Positions 7,653 to 16,195 are shown, counted from the first letter of the stretch. The stretch is DNA of 64,000 bases from CAVQJU01 sp963754955 (GCA_963754955.1 CAVWHY010000012.1:744001-808000), one strand, 5' to 3'. The notes: generated by a model not told the origin, from the sequence alone. Translations and numbers: made by a program.

Positions 7653-9050
7653 GTGCGCGAAGTGACTCCCAAGCAGAAGACCCTCCTCATCGTCGACGAT
7701 GACGAGGGAATGCGCGACACGCTGACCGCGATTCTCAAGCGAGAGTACCGCGTGCTGCGCGTCGCCAGCGGCGAAGCTGCGCTGCCGGTGCTGAACAAGG
7801 AGGACGTCGATCTGCTGCTGCTGGACGTCCGCCTGCCGGGCATCAGCGGCTTCGAAGTGCTGCGCATCGTCAAGGAGAACTACAGCCTGATCGAAGTGAT
7901 CATGATCTCCGCGATCCAGGAGATCGAGACCGCCGTGCAGGCGATGAAGCACGGCGCGTATCACTACATCACCAAGGAATTCGACTACGACCAGCTTCGC
8001 TCGCTCGTGCGCAACGCCGCCGAGCGTCAGGATCTGAACCGCCAGGTGTTGACGCTGTCGGCGCAGGTCGCCGACCAGACCGAACGTGAATTCATCGTCG
8101 GACCGAGCAAGAACACCCGGGACATCGTGGACCTCGTGCACAAGGTCGCGAAACTGTCGGCGACGATTCTCATCCTCGGCGAGAGCGGCACCGGCAAGGA
8201 GCTCCTCGCGCGGCTGATCCACAAGGAGTCCGGCGACGCCGACGCGCCGTTCATCGCGGTCAACCTGGCCGCTATTCCCCGCGAGCTGACCGAGAGCACG
8301 CTGTTCGGCCACGAGCGCGGCGCGTTCACCGGCGCCCACCGCCAGCAGCTCGGCAAATTCGAGCTGGCGTCGAACGGCACCCTGTTCCTGGACGAAATCG
8401 GCGACCTCCGCCTGGATCTGCAAGCCAAGCTGCTGCGCGCCATCCAGGAGGGCGAGATCGAACGCGTCGGCGGCAGCAAGCCGATCAAGACCGAGTTCCG
8501 GCTGATTGCTGCCACCAACGTCGACCTCGAAAAGGCCGTGAAGGAAGGCCGGTTCCGGGAGGACCTGTATTACCGGATCAACGTCATCCCGATTAAGCTC
8601 CCGCCTCTCCGCGACCGCAGCGAAGACGTGCCGCAGCTCGCCGAGTTCTTCCTGCACCGCTACAACGCGCGCTTTCACAAGAACGTCCGAGGTATCTCGG
8701 ACTCGACGATCGCCATGCTGAAGCGGTATTGGTGGCCTGGCAACATCCGGGAGCTGGAGAACCTCGTCGAGCGCCTCGTGGCAATGAGCGACAAGGACTT
8801 CGTGTCGGAAGAGGACCTGCCGCTCGAGTTCCACTTCGCCCAGCTCGAGCCGAGAGGGGCGCACGGGGACAGCCTGTTAGAGGACGCGACCAACACGTTC
8901 GAGCGGAACTTCGTCCTTCGCTCGCTCGAGAAGTGCGGATGGAACGTGACCGCCACGGCAGAGTACCTTGGAATTCCATTGAGTACTCTGAAATATAAGA
9001 TGGACAAGCTGGATGTCCGTCAGCTTGCCAGGCGGCTCCGCGGCGCATAA
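7653..9050 (+). CDS. NtrC-family sigma-54 response regulator
   Basis: 465-aa activator of sigma-54 RNA polymerase. The N-terminal receiver has phosphoacceptor Asp58 in LLLLDVRLPG. The central AAA+ domain has Walker A GESGTGKE (about 177) and an intact sigma-54-contacting GAFTGA loop (about 222). The C-terminus is a Fis-type helix-turn-helix (WNVTATAEYLGIPLSTLKYK). The start is a GTG at 7653, with another in-frame GTG at 7662, and neither has a clear Shine-Dalgarno. A near-consensus sigma-54 promoter lies just downstream, ahead of the radical SAM gene, and a sensor kinase closes that cluster. This regulator is therefore the likely activator of the cluster. Confidence 0.93.
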   Translation: MREVTPKQKTLLIVDDDEGMRDTLTAILKREYRVLRVASGEAALPVLNKEDVDLLLLDVRLPGISGFEVLRIVKENYSLIEVIMISAIQEIETAVQAMKHGAYHYITKEFDYDQLRSLVRNAAERQDLNRQVLTLSAQVADQTEREFIVGPSKNTRDIVDLVHKVAKLSATILILGESGTGKELLARLIHKESGDADAPFIAVNLAAIPRELTESTLFGHERGAFTGAHRQQLGKFELASNGTLFLDEIGDLRLDLQAKLLRAIQEGEIERVGGSKPIKTEFRLIAATNVDLEKAVKEGRFREDLYYRINVIPIKLPPLRDRSEDVPQLAEFFLHRYNARFHKNVRGISDSTIAMLKRYWWPGNIRELENLVERLVAMSDKDFVSEEDLPLEFHFAQLEPRGAHGDSLLEDATNTFERNFVLRSLEKCGWNVTATAEYLGIPLSTLKYKMDKLDVRQLARRLRGA

Positions 9051-9176
9051 GTCGGCCAAGAATCTGGCCGATCGGCCAACCCATTACCTCCTTCCTGTAA
9101 AGCGCTCAATCAGCGGTCAGTAAACGGACGAGCCAGTGGCGTCCGATCGGCGCGGGGCAACTCGTTGTCTGTTCGC

Positions 9177-9252
9177 CGCGAATTCGCGCGCGGCGTCGCG
9201 CGTCTGTTTGCGTGCAAATCCCGAGCGAATTCACACAACCCACCGAATTCGC
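9177..9252. promoter_or_regulatory. Candidate upstream activator sites in the 312-bp intergenic region
   Basis: The 9051-9362 gap holds no convincing gene. It contains a perfect 12-bp palindrome CGCGAATTCGCG (9177-9188) and two further GAATTC-centred sites (centres about 9229 and 9247). Also present is TTTGCGTGCAAA, another small palindrome, near 9208-9219. All lie upstream of the sigma-54 promoter, where an NtrC-type protein would bind. Site assignment is inference. Confidence 0.4.
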
Positions 9253-9258
9253 ATGTTC

Positions 9259-9274
9259 TGGAACATGCGTTGCA
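9259..9274 (+). promoter_or_regulatory. Sigma-54 (-24/-12) promoter for the radical SAM cluster
   Basis: TGGAACATGCGTTGCA matches the sigma-54 consensus TGGCAC-N5-TTGCA with one mismatch and exact spacing. It predicts a transcript start near 9286 and a leader of about 77 nt before the ATG at 9363. The -24 half overlaps a perfect inverted repeat (GCATGTTC / GAACATGC, 9251-9268). The upstream neighbour encodes a sigma-54 activator. Confidence 0.7.
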
Positions 9275-9362
9275 ACTTCCGTGGCGGGCGAGTAGACGTC
9301 GCCGCGTGCGCGGTCGTGACCACCCACTTCGCAACAGCAGTCGTCGCAGTAAACGAGAAGCG

Positions 9363-10763
9363 ATGCAGCCTTCGATTTTCAATCTCCGTGTCCCGATCGC
9401 CGGGCGGGACGACGTGTTCCTCATGAACACGTTGAGCGATGCCCAGCTGCTGGTGTCCCCGGACGTTGCGGCCCTGCTCGACCGCCGCGAGTTCGACAAC
9501 CTCGACGGCACGGAGCGGGAAGCCTTCGACCTGCTGACGGAGAACGGGTTTTTCGTGCCCGACGCCCGCGCCGACCGCGCGGCCCTCGACGCCTACTTCC
9601 ACTCGGTCAAGCACAGCTCGTCGGAGCTCCACATCACGCTGCTGACGACGCTCCAGTGCAACTTCGCGTGCGGGTACTGCTACCAGGGCGATCGCGAAGA
9701 CTACAACCAGTTTGCCGAGAAGATGACGCTCGAAACGTCGGCGCGTGTCGCGTCCTGGATCGAGGGCGAGCTCGACCGCCTGAAGCCGGAAACGCTCGTG
9801 ATCACCTTCTTTGGCGGCGAACCGCTCCTGAATCTCCCGGTGATGTACGACATGGCCGAGCGCACGTGGCGCGCCACCCAGGCACGCGGCGTGAAGCAGA
9901 CGATGAGCATCATCACCAACGGCCTGCTGCTGACGCCGGAGATTGTCGACCGGCTGCTGCCGTACGGGCTGCGGGGCGCGAAGATCACGCTGGACGGGGA
10001 CAAGCAGACGCACGACCGCATGCGTCCCCTTCGCGGCGGTCAGGGCACATTCGACCGCATCGTCGCGAACATCCGCAGTGTCATCGGTCGCACGCGGATT
10101 TCAATTGGCGGCAACTTCGACGAGAGCTCCGCCGACAGCTTCTCGGGCCTGCTCGACTATCTCAAGGCGCAGGATTTCGCCGACAAGCTCGTGAAGGTCA
10201 GTTTCAAGCCGGTGGTCCGGAGCGAGCCCGCCAAGCCGAAGGGCATGCTCGCGCTCACGCCCGTTGACGCCAGCGGCAAGCCGCTCGGCGGCTCGTGCAT
10301 GACGGGGGCCGGGGCCGGCGGCGGCTCGACCTGCGACAGCTGCTCGTTCCTCGACGAGAAGATGGTCCTGCTCCGCGAGGAGACGAAGCGGCACGGGTTC
10401 TCGACCTCGGACGGTGTGCACATGGGCCCCTGCCACGTGCACCACGACAACGCGCACACGATCGGCCCCGACGGATCGCTTTATGGCTGCCCGGGCTTCA
10501 CGGGAGAGAAGGGTCTCTCGACGGGCCATATCAACGGCAGCACCGACCCGTGGCGCGAACAGAATCGCAAACGTTTCGACACGCTGGACCCGTGGAAAGC
10601 CTGCGGGGACTGCGCGTTTATCCCGGTGTGCGCGGGGGGGTGCCTCACGGCGTCGTACGCACAGCTTGGCGACATGAACGTGCCGACATGTCACAAAGCC
10701 AGCTTCGAATCGGCGGTCCAGGCGCTGGCACATAACGTGGCCAGCGCGAACTACGCGAATTAG
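9363..10763 (+). CDS. Radical SAM/SPASM peptide-maturase-like enzyme
   Basis: 466-aa radical S-adenosylmethionine enzyme. An N-terminal segment (about 1-90) resembles those of RiPP maturases. The cluster-binding CxxxCxxC is Cys99, Cys103, Cys106 in LQCNFACGYCYQ, followed by the FFGGEP motif. The C-terminal SPASM region holds many cysteines, including CGDCAFIPVCAGGC (CX2CX5CX3C), for auxiliary Fe-S clusters. Known members install carbon-carbon or thioether links in small ribosomal peptides. I chose the ATG at 9363 because the frame upstream is low-complexity leader DNA containing the promoter. A 33-residue peptide gene follows 9 nt after the stop and is the obvious candidate substrate. Confidence 0.88.
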   Translation: MQPSIFNLRVPIAGRDDVFLMNTLSDAQLLVSPDVAALLDRREFDNLDGTEREAFDLLTENGFFVPDARADRAALDAYFHSVKHSSSELHITLLTTLQCNFACGYCYQGDREDYNQFAEKMTLETSARVASWIEGELDRLKPETLVITFFGGEPLLNLPVMYDMAERTWRATQARGVKQTMSIITNGLLLTPEIVDRLLPYGLRGAKITLDGDKQTHDRMRPLRGGQGTFDRIVANIRSVIGRTRISIGGNFDESSADSFSGLLDYLKAQDFADKLVKVSFKPVVRSEPAKPKGMLALTPVDASGKPLGGSCMTGAGAGGGSTCDSCSFLDEKMVLLREETKRHGFSTSDGVHMGPCHVHHDNAHTIGPDGSLYGCPGFTGEKGLSTGHINGSTDPWREQNRKRFDTLDPWKACGDCAFIPVCAGGCLTASYAQLGDMNVPTCHKASFESAVQALAHNVASANYAN

Positions 10764-10772
10764 GAGAGTACA

Positions 10773-10874
10773 ATGAAGATTCAAGTGATCAAAAAGGGCA
10801 CCGTCAACGCGAAGCCGAGCAACTACTGCGACATCCTCATCGACGACATCCCGTTGCATGCCAAAACGCGGTAG
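10773..10874 (+). CDS. 33-residue candidate RiPP precursor peptide
   Basis: Very short gene with a strong Shine-Dalgarno (TAGGAGAG, overlapping the stop of the radical SAM gene) and an ATG at 10773. The peptide begins MKIQVIKKGTVNAKP and continues SNYCDILIDDIPLHAKTR. It has a basic N-terminus, a single Cys next to a Tyr, then an acidic-hydrophobic stretch. It has no signal peptide and no Gly-Gly cleavage site. The next gene starts at the base after its stop. Position right after a SPASM maturase suggests it is the enzyme's substrate; NYC is the likely modification zone. I know of no named family it belongs to. Confidence 0.65.
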   Translation: MKIQVIKKGTVNAKPSNYCDILIDDIPLHAKTR

Positions 10875-12376
10875 ATGAGCGATCGGCACGAGCAACCGCC
10901 CCCTCGCCGGACACTCGTGTTGTTCGGCGTGTTGAGCTGGTTGGTCGTGCTGTTCGGCACCGCTCAATGCCGTCAGGGCTCCGGGCCTGTTTCCAATCCG
11001 ACCCCGGCTGCGACACTGCGCGTCGGCGTAGGTGGTGTGTCAGTCCAAGCTGCTGACGCCGGCTTGCGCCAGGTCGTCGCCAACCTGTCGCTCGAAGGCC
11101 TCGTCAACTTCAACGAGGACGGGCGGCCGCGGCCGTTTCTTGCTGACAGCTGGGTCACCACACCTGACGGGTTGAGCCTGACCTTCCAACTACACAAACA
11201 GGCCAGATTTCACGACGGCAGCCCTGTCACTGCGTCGGCGGTCATTGATATTTTGCGGCGAGGCCCTTCCTCGGGTAATGGGAGGTTCGTACGAGGATGT
11301 CGCGGATGTGCAGGCCCTCGACGACTCGCGAATTCAGTTCCGGCTGCAGCGGCCGGCTCCCCTCTTGATTGAGGCGCTCGAAACGACAATCCAGAAGCCC
11401 GGCAAAGGGGGGGCGGGCGTCGGTCCCTTCGTTCCATCCTCCAATCCGTTGGAACTCAAGGCAAACGTCGACTACTACGACGGCAGGCCGGCCATCAGCA
11501 GCATCCTTTTCACGTCATACCCCACGGTGCGCGCAGCTTGGGCGGAACTGCTTCGTGGCGGTCTCGACATGCTCTACGAGGTCAATGTCAGACTCTCTCG
11601 ATTCGCTCCAGTCGTCTAGCAATGTGGAAGTGTTTTCATTCGTCCGCCATTACCAGTACATAATTATTTTCGGTGCAGGTCCTGCCTTCCAATCGGCGGA
11701 ACTGAGGCGTGAACTGAACGCTGCCATTGACCGGGAGAGTCTTCGTCCGCGATGGCTTGAACGGCCATGGACTGCCATCGTCCGGACCTGTTCCGCCGCG
11801 TCACTGGGCCTCGAGCAGCGACGCGCCAGATTTACGTTCGACTCAGAAAGTCGCGGAGCATCTGCCGGGCCGGCACTTGACGTTTACGTGCCTCGTCCCC
11901 GCCGACTCGGTCTACGAGCGCGTGGCGTTGACCGTGAAGCGCCAGCTGGCCGCGGCCGGTGTGGACATGCACGATCAAAGAGATTTCGCAGGATGACACC
12001 CTGAAGGCGCTCTCCAGCAGCCAGTTCGAGGCGATACTGGTGGACGCCAACAGCGGTCCAAGCCTGTTCCGCTCGTACCGGCGCTGGCACTCTGCGCGGA
12101 GGTTCCACCACGCAGACGATCGACAGCCCGGCAATCGACGCCGCCCTCGATCGCGTGCGCCACGCCGCCTCCGATGACGAGTATCGTGAGGGCGTGCGCG
12201 CCTTCCAGCAGGCCATCGTCGATAGTCCGCCGGCCATCTTCCTGGCCTGGGGCGAGCGCGCACGCGCCGTGAGCCGCCGGTTCGAGGTGCCCCGCCCTGA
12301 AGACGGGCGCGACGCGCTGGCGACGCTCCGCCTGTGGAAACCGGCCGCGGAAATACGCCTGGCGAGCCGAAACTAG
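10875..12376 (+). pseudogene. Extracellular solute-binding protein (family 5), frame-disrupted
   Basis: Reconstructed product is a periplasmic oligopeptide-binding protein of the SBP_bac_5 type. An N-terminal hydrophobic signal ends near AQC, possibly a lipoprotein anchor. Family features follow across shifting frames: VVANLSLEGLVNFNEDGRP, QLHKQARFHDGSPV, SYPTVRAAWAELLRGG and RRELNAAIDRESL. The reading frame changes at least five times (near 11265, 11587, 11740, 11950 and 12100, with more around 11830), each change looking like a single-base indel. The last segment stops 6 nt before the kinase ATG. The protein may capture a peptide signal for the adjacent kinase. True decay and consensus error cannot be told apart here. 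Confidence 0.7.
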
Positions 12377-12382
12377 GGGCCC

Positions 12383-14143
12383 ATGGCGACCCCGAAGCGC
12401 CATATCGCGACGCGTTTCGCGCTGTTGCTGGCGCTGGCCGCTGTCCTGCCGCTCATCGCGTACGGCGCGGTGTCGATCCTCTCGCTACGCAGCGGCACCC
12501 GCCAGTCGGTCGTGCAGGGCAACGCCAACGTCGCCGCGCGCGCCGTCGAGGAAATCCGCAGGTACATCACCACTAACGCGGAGCTGCTCAAGGCCCTCGC
12601 CGCCAACCTGCAGGACACGGGGCTCACGCCCGACCAGCAGGATCGCATCATCAAGAACTACGTCCTCGACATCCGGCAGTTCCGCGAGATCACCCTGTTC
12701 GACGAGGCCGGCGCGGTGCTGGCGACGAGCCGGATCGGCAAACCCCGCGTCGAGGTACCGACCAACGCGCCGCTCCTCATCCAGGGCGTGTCGATGTCGG
12801 GAATCCGCGTGGACGAGGATTTGCTGCCGTCCACGGTGTTCGCGATTCACCTGACGAAGCTCGGCGCGCCGGCCGGCTGGCTGATCGGGCAGTTCAGCCT
12901 CGAAGAAATGTGGCGCACCGTCGATCGGGTCAAGATCGGCGCGCATGGCTTCGCCCTGGTCCTCGCGTCGAACGGCGAGCTGGTCGCGCACGGCGACCCT
13001 GACCGCAAGGCGCTCGTCGCGCAGTCGAAGAACATGAGCGCCCATCCTCTGATGGCGGCGCTCCGGGCCAACGGCGGCAACGGACCGGTTTCAATCGAGT
13101 ACACGGACGATGGCGACCGCAAGCTCGGCGTCGCGGCGCGGATGGTGCCGCTCGGCTGGACGATGATCGTCGAGCAGCCGACCAGCGAAGCCGACGCCAA
13201 CGCCACCGTTCTTCAGCGTCAGCTCGTCATCGCAATTTCGGTCGTGCTGCTGTTGATGATCCTGGCCGGTTACCTCTTCGGCCGGCAGTTCATCACGCCC
13301 ATCCTCACGCTGCAGCGCGGCACACAGGCCCTCGCGGCGGGCCATCTCGAAGAACGCGTGGACATCCGGACAGGCGACGAATTCGCCGAGCTCGGCCAGG
13401 CGTTCAACACGATGGCCGACAAGCTGATCGAGCTGCAGGAGAACATCAAGCGGCAGGAACGCCAGGCGATGTTCGGCCGCATTGCCGCCGGCCTCGTTCA
13501 CGACCTGGCGCACCCGGTCCAGAACATCGGCAACAGCACCCGCCTCCTCTTGCGCGACGACGTGGATCCGGAGTCGCGCGACATGTTCCGCCGCACCATC
13601 GAACGCGAGCTGGGGACGCTGCGCCACTTCATGGACGACCTGCGGAACATCGTGAAGCCGAAGCCCATCGAGCGGATCCCGATGGAGGTCAACGGCTCCA
13701 TCGCCGACATCGTCGACTCGATGCGCAGCGAGGGCGATCGCGTGGGCGTGGCGATCGAAACGGGGTACGCGTCGGGTCCGCTCATGATCGAGGGCGATCA
13801 CTTTGCGCTGGGGCGCGTGTACCGCAATCTCATCACCAACGCGATTCAGGCGACCGAGCAGGGCGGCCGCGTCACGATTACTACCGCCCGCGTGGGCGAT
13901 CGCATCGAGGTATCGGTCGAGGACACGGGCTCCGGCATCCCGGCGGATCGGCTCGCAGCCATTTTCGAGGACTTCGTAACCACCAAGCGCCGGGGTCTCG
14001 GCCTGGGCCTCGCGATCTCGAAGCGAATCGTGGAACAGCTCGATGGGACGATCGTGGTCGAAAGCGAGGTCGGCCGCGGGACGAAATTTACGCTCAGGTT
14101 TCCGGCCCGCGACGACACGGCGAGCCAGGCAGCGGCGAGCTGA
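12383..14143 (+). CDS. Membrane sensor histidine kinase (dCache-HAMP)
   Basis: 586-aa sensor kinase. Transmembrane helix 1 spans about residues 12-33. A periplasmic double-Cache-like domain (about 35-270) includes VKIGAHGFALVLASNGELVAH. A second helix (about 276-297) leads to HAMP, then a dimerisation domain with predicted phospho-His373 in GLVHDLAHPVQNIGN. The C-terminal ATPase has LITNAIQAT and GLGLGLAISKRIVEQ. The ATG follows AGGGG, 6 nt after the solute-binding gene. The obvious partner is the NtrC-type regulator at the other end of the cluster. The phospho-acceptor box (VHDLAHP) departs from the common HELRTP form. Confidence 0.9.
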   Translation: MATPKRHIATRFALLLALAAVLPLIAYGAVSILSLRSGTRQSVVQGNANVAARAVEEIRRYITTNAELLKALAANLQDTGLTPDQQDRIIKNYVLDIRQFREITLFDEAGAVLATSRIGKPRVEVPTNAPLLIQGVSMSGIRVDEDLLPSTVFAIHLTKLGAPAGWLIGQFSLEEMWRTVDRVKIGAHGFALVLASNGELVAHGDPDRKALVAQSKNMSAHPLMAALRANGGNGPVSIEYTDDGDRKLGVAARMVPLGWTMIVEQPTSEADANATVLQRQLVIAISVVLLLMILAGYLFGRQFITPILTLQRGTQALAAGHLEERVDIRTGDEFAELGQAFNTMADKLIELQENIKRQERQAMFGRIAAGLVHDLAHPVQNIGNSTRLLLRDDVDPESRDMFRRTIERELGTLRHFMDDLRNIVKPKPIERIPMEVNGSIADIVDSMRSEGDRVGVAIETGYASGPLMIEGDHFALGRVYRNLITNAIQATEQGGRVTITTARVGDRIEVSVEDTGSGIPADRLAAIFEDFVTTKRRGLGLGLAISKRIVEQLDGTIVVESEVGRGTKFTLRFPARDDTASQAAAS

Positions 14144-14159
14144 GCGTTTTCCGGATCAC

Positions 14160-14198
14160 GTAGCGGCCGGATTCAGCCGGCCGACAGGCGGACGCTAC
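14160..14198. repeat. Palindromic intergenic repeat, family A (variant copy)
   Basis: Starts GTAGCGGCCGGATTCAGCCG and ends GGCGGACGCTAC, so only the outer arms and the general layout match copies 1 and 2. It is 16 nt after the kinase stop and 37 nt before the next codirectional gene. Confidence 0.65.
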
Positions 14199-14234
14199 GC
14201 ACACCAGAGCACGCGCGACTCGAGGGGGGCAGCC

Positions 14235-14477
14235 ATGTTTCGGATGGTCGTAAAGACGGAGGTGCTGGAGGTCGACGACCAGACGTATCCGGTCACGTAC
14301 TTCGAACTGCGTACGAAGCGCGGATCGCGACGGTACAGCGCCGAAATCCTGCTCGGACCGGACGACCGCATCATCCTCGATGACGACTCGGTGACCAACC
14401 TGGAGGACAGGACGGCGCGGCTCGTGCCGGCGACGGTCTACAGCCGGATCCTGGCGGGCAAGGCCACCGCGGCCTGA
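14235..14477 (+). CDS. Conserved hypothetical protein, 80 aa
   Basis: Small, probably beta-rich, soluble protein (FELRTKRGSRRYSAEILL, then GPDDRIILDDDSVTNLEDR). ATG at 14235 follows GAGGGGGG, a strong Shine-Dalgarno. There is no signal or membrane segment. It stands alone between the repeat-bearing kinase 3' end and the convergent HU gene. I do not recognise the family. Confidence 0.6.
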   Translation: MFRMVVKTEVLEVDDQTYPVTYFELRTKRGSRRYSAEILLGPDDRIILDDDSVTNLEDRTARLVPATVYSRILAGKATAA

Positions 14478-14542
14478 GCCACCCGGCCCAGACGAACGCA
14501 GCAACGGCAACTGACGCGCCTCGCCGCCGCTGCGCCGGCTGG

Positions 14543-14854
14543 TTATTTTCTGGGAAGAACGGCGTCTTTCAGCTGCTTCGCGATTCTCGCCTTCACCACG
14601 GTCTTCGCGGGAATCTTGATCGCTTCGCCGGTGGCCGGGTTGCGGCCCATGCGCGCCTTGCGCTTCTGAACAACCAGCTTCACCATCCCGGGCAGCACGA
14701 ACTCGCCCGAACGCTTGAGCTCCTTCTCCGCCAGCACCGTGAGCTCGTCGAAGTACTCACGGGCCTGCGTGCGCTTCACCTCGAACCGCTCGGCGAAGTA
14801 CGAAAAGAGCTCCGATTTGCCCATTCTTCGGGCGTCAGCCATCGCGTCCCCCAT
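14543..14854 (-). CDS. HU/IHF-family DNA-binding protein
   Basis: Histone-like DNA-bending protein, about 99-103 aa, a little longer than HU (about 90). The C-terminal arm has the family signature with GRNPATGEAIKIPAKTVVKA, and the N-terminal helices include MGKSELFSYFAERFEVKR. Starts are possible at 14854 or at the in-frame ATG at 14842, the latter preceded by GGGGGA. It is monocistronic and divergent from queF. The 218-bp gap to queF carries no other gene I can support. Confidence 0.85.
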   Translation of the reverse strand: MGDAMADARRMGKSELFSYFAERFEVKRTQAREYFDELTVLAEKELKRSGEFVLPGMVKLVVQKRKARMGRNPATGEAIKIPAKTVVKARIAKQLKDAVLPRK

Positions 14855-15072
14855 CTACGTCACGCGCCTGACAGGAACCGGCGAGGCTGCGCGCGCGCCA
14901 ACGATCGCCGTTTTCATTCGAAAAACGCGGTATCCTAGCTCGCAGCGATCATCGGTGTCAATGCGCCGCCCCCGGCGCGAACCCTTGATTTCCGGGCCGG
15001 AATCGCGTCTGGCGGCTCCCCGGCCTGGCGCCGCCCCGCTGGTCCGAATTCCGAGATGCTACGATTTCAGGC

Positions 15073-15420
15073 ATGTCAAGCACGCCGCTCGAAACATTTC
15101 CGAACCCCCGGCCCGGGCGGGACTACGAAATCGCCATCAACTGCCCTGAGTTCACAGCGCTCTGTCCAAAGACCGGCCTGCCTGATTTCGGCGTGATCCA
15201 TATTACTTACGTGCCCGACGCGGAGTGCGTCGAGCTGAAGTCGCTGAAATACTACCTGATCGAATTCCGCAACCGCGGGATCTTCTACGAGAACGCCACC
15301 AACCAGATCCTCGACGATCTCGTCGCGTGCCTGCAGCCGCGCCGGATGACCGTCGTCGGTGACTTCTCCGTTCGCGGGGGCATCACGACCAAGGTCACGG
15401 CCGAGTACCGCCGTGCCTGA
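15073..15420 (+). CDS. queF: NADPH-dependent 7-cyano-7-deazaguanine reductase QueF
   Basis: Reduces the nitrile preQ0 to the amine preQ1 in queuosine biosynthesis. The 115-aa unimodular form has the nucleophilic Cys in FTALCPKTGLPDFG, the family segment ECVELKSLKYYLIEFRNRG and the substrate-binding YENATNQIL. Size matches the single-domain (Bacillus-type) QueF. The 3' end overlaps the GTG of the Smr-domain gene by 8 nt. Confidence 0.95.
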   Translation: MSSTPLETFPNPRPGRDYEIAINCPEFTALCPKTGLPDFGVIHITYVPDAECVELKSLKYYLIEFRNRGIFYENATNQILDDLVACLQPRRMTVVGDFSVRGGITTKVTAEYRRA

Positions 15421-15715
15421 TGATCCTGACGGGCCGGACGCAACGCCCGTCCCGGATGTGACGCACGTGCCGATCGGGGCCGAGCTCGATCTCCACGCAT
15501 TCGCGCCGCGCGACGTCGCCTCGGTTGTGGAGGAATACGTGACCGCCGCCGCAACAGCCGGGATTCGCGAGGTCCGCGTCGTCCACGGACGCGGGCGCGG
15601 CGTCCAGCGGGGAATCGTGCAGGCGGCGCTCGACCGCATTCCGTGCGTCGAGGAATTCCGCGACGACCCCTCGTCGCACCTGGGCGCCACGCTCGTGCGC
15701 CTGATTCAGAAATAG
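15413..15715 (+). CDS. Smr-domain protein
   Basis: 100-aa stand-alone Smr (small MutS-related) domain. It has the LDLHAFAPRDV start of the fold, the central EVRVVHGRGRGVQRG containing the HGxG signature, and a C-terminal region ending GATLVRLIQK. Smr domains nick or cleave nucleic acids in characterised proteins; some act in RNA quality control. The GTG at 15413 lies inside the queF 3' end, so translation is likely coupled. The cellular role here is unknown. Confidence 0.85.
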   Translation: MPDDPDGPDATPVPDVTHVPIGAELDLHAFAPRDVASVVEEYVTAAATAGIREVRVVHGRGRGVQRGIVQAALDRIPCVEEFRDDPSSHLGATLVRLIQK

Positions 15716-15722
15716 TTCAGAA

Positions 15723-15808
15723 GTAGTGCAGGCCCTGAGGCCTGCCGTCGGTTGTAGTGCAGGCCTTTAGGCCTGCCCGTGTGTCGCAGGCCTGAAGGCC
15801 TGTACTAC
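15723..15808. repeat. Cluster of three palindromic repeats, family B
   Basis: Three successive GCAGGCC/GGCCTGC palindromes, each a 16-20 bp hairpin: GCAGGCCCTGAGGCCTGC, GCAGGCCTTTAGGCCTGC and GCAGGCCTGAAGGCCTG. The group is bounded by GTAGT at the left and ACTAC at the right. It sits between convergent genes and overlaps the 3' end of the DUF192 gene. Single copies occur at 52862-52887 and 54603-54622. Confidence 0.8.
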
Positions 15809-16195
15809 TTCGGACAGTGTGTCCGCGTCCGCGCAGTGCGACAGATAGAGGCGATCGCCGGGCACGAGATCCCGGGGACCGCCTGCCGCCAGCTCAATCG
15901 CCGCGTACGCGCCGAACGACGCCGACATCCGCCAGGGCTCGAGGCCCTGCACGATCTTCCGGACACGGCCCGACTTGTCGACGAACACCACGTCGAGCGC
16001 GAACCGCATGAACGCGGTGTGCACCGCGGCGCAGGGCGCAAGCATCAGGGCGGCGGAGGCATCCAGGCCGTTGCGCCCGAGCAGACCGCGCCGCCGGTCG
16101 ACGCGCGAAACGGCGATCTCGACCACGCTGGCGATGGCCGTGTGCGTTCGCTCGTTGATGAGCTGCACGCCAGACGCTGTGGCGGTACCAGTCAT
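15767..16195 (-). CDS. DUF192 family protein
   Basis: 142-aa member of DUF192, small beta-barrel-like proteins of unknown function often found near Tad or secretion genes. Family features: RRRGLLGRNGLDASAALML, AVHTAFMRFALDVVFVDKSG and the Trp/Gly-rich LEPWRMSASFGAYAAIELAAG. The ATG at 16195 overlaps the upstream methyltransferase stop as TGATG. The last dozen or so codons (VVQAFRPAT and beyond) are encoded by the palindromic repeat cluster, so the C-terminus has probably been remodelled by repeat insertion. Confidence 0.85.
   Translation of the reverse strand: MTGTATASGVQLINERTHTAIASVVEIAVSRVDRRRGLLGRNGLDASAALMLAPCAAVHTAFMRFALDVVFVDKSGRVRKIVQGLEPWRMSASFGAYAAIELAAGGPRDLVPGDRLYLSHCADADTLSEVVQAFRPATHGQA

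Noticed and set aside
9165..9362. N-terminal extension of the radical SAM protein by 66 residues
   Set aside because: The extension is Arg-rich, low-complexity and covers the sigma-54 promoter and palindromes; the ATG at 9363 gives a family-like N-terminus.
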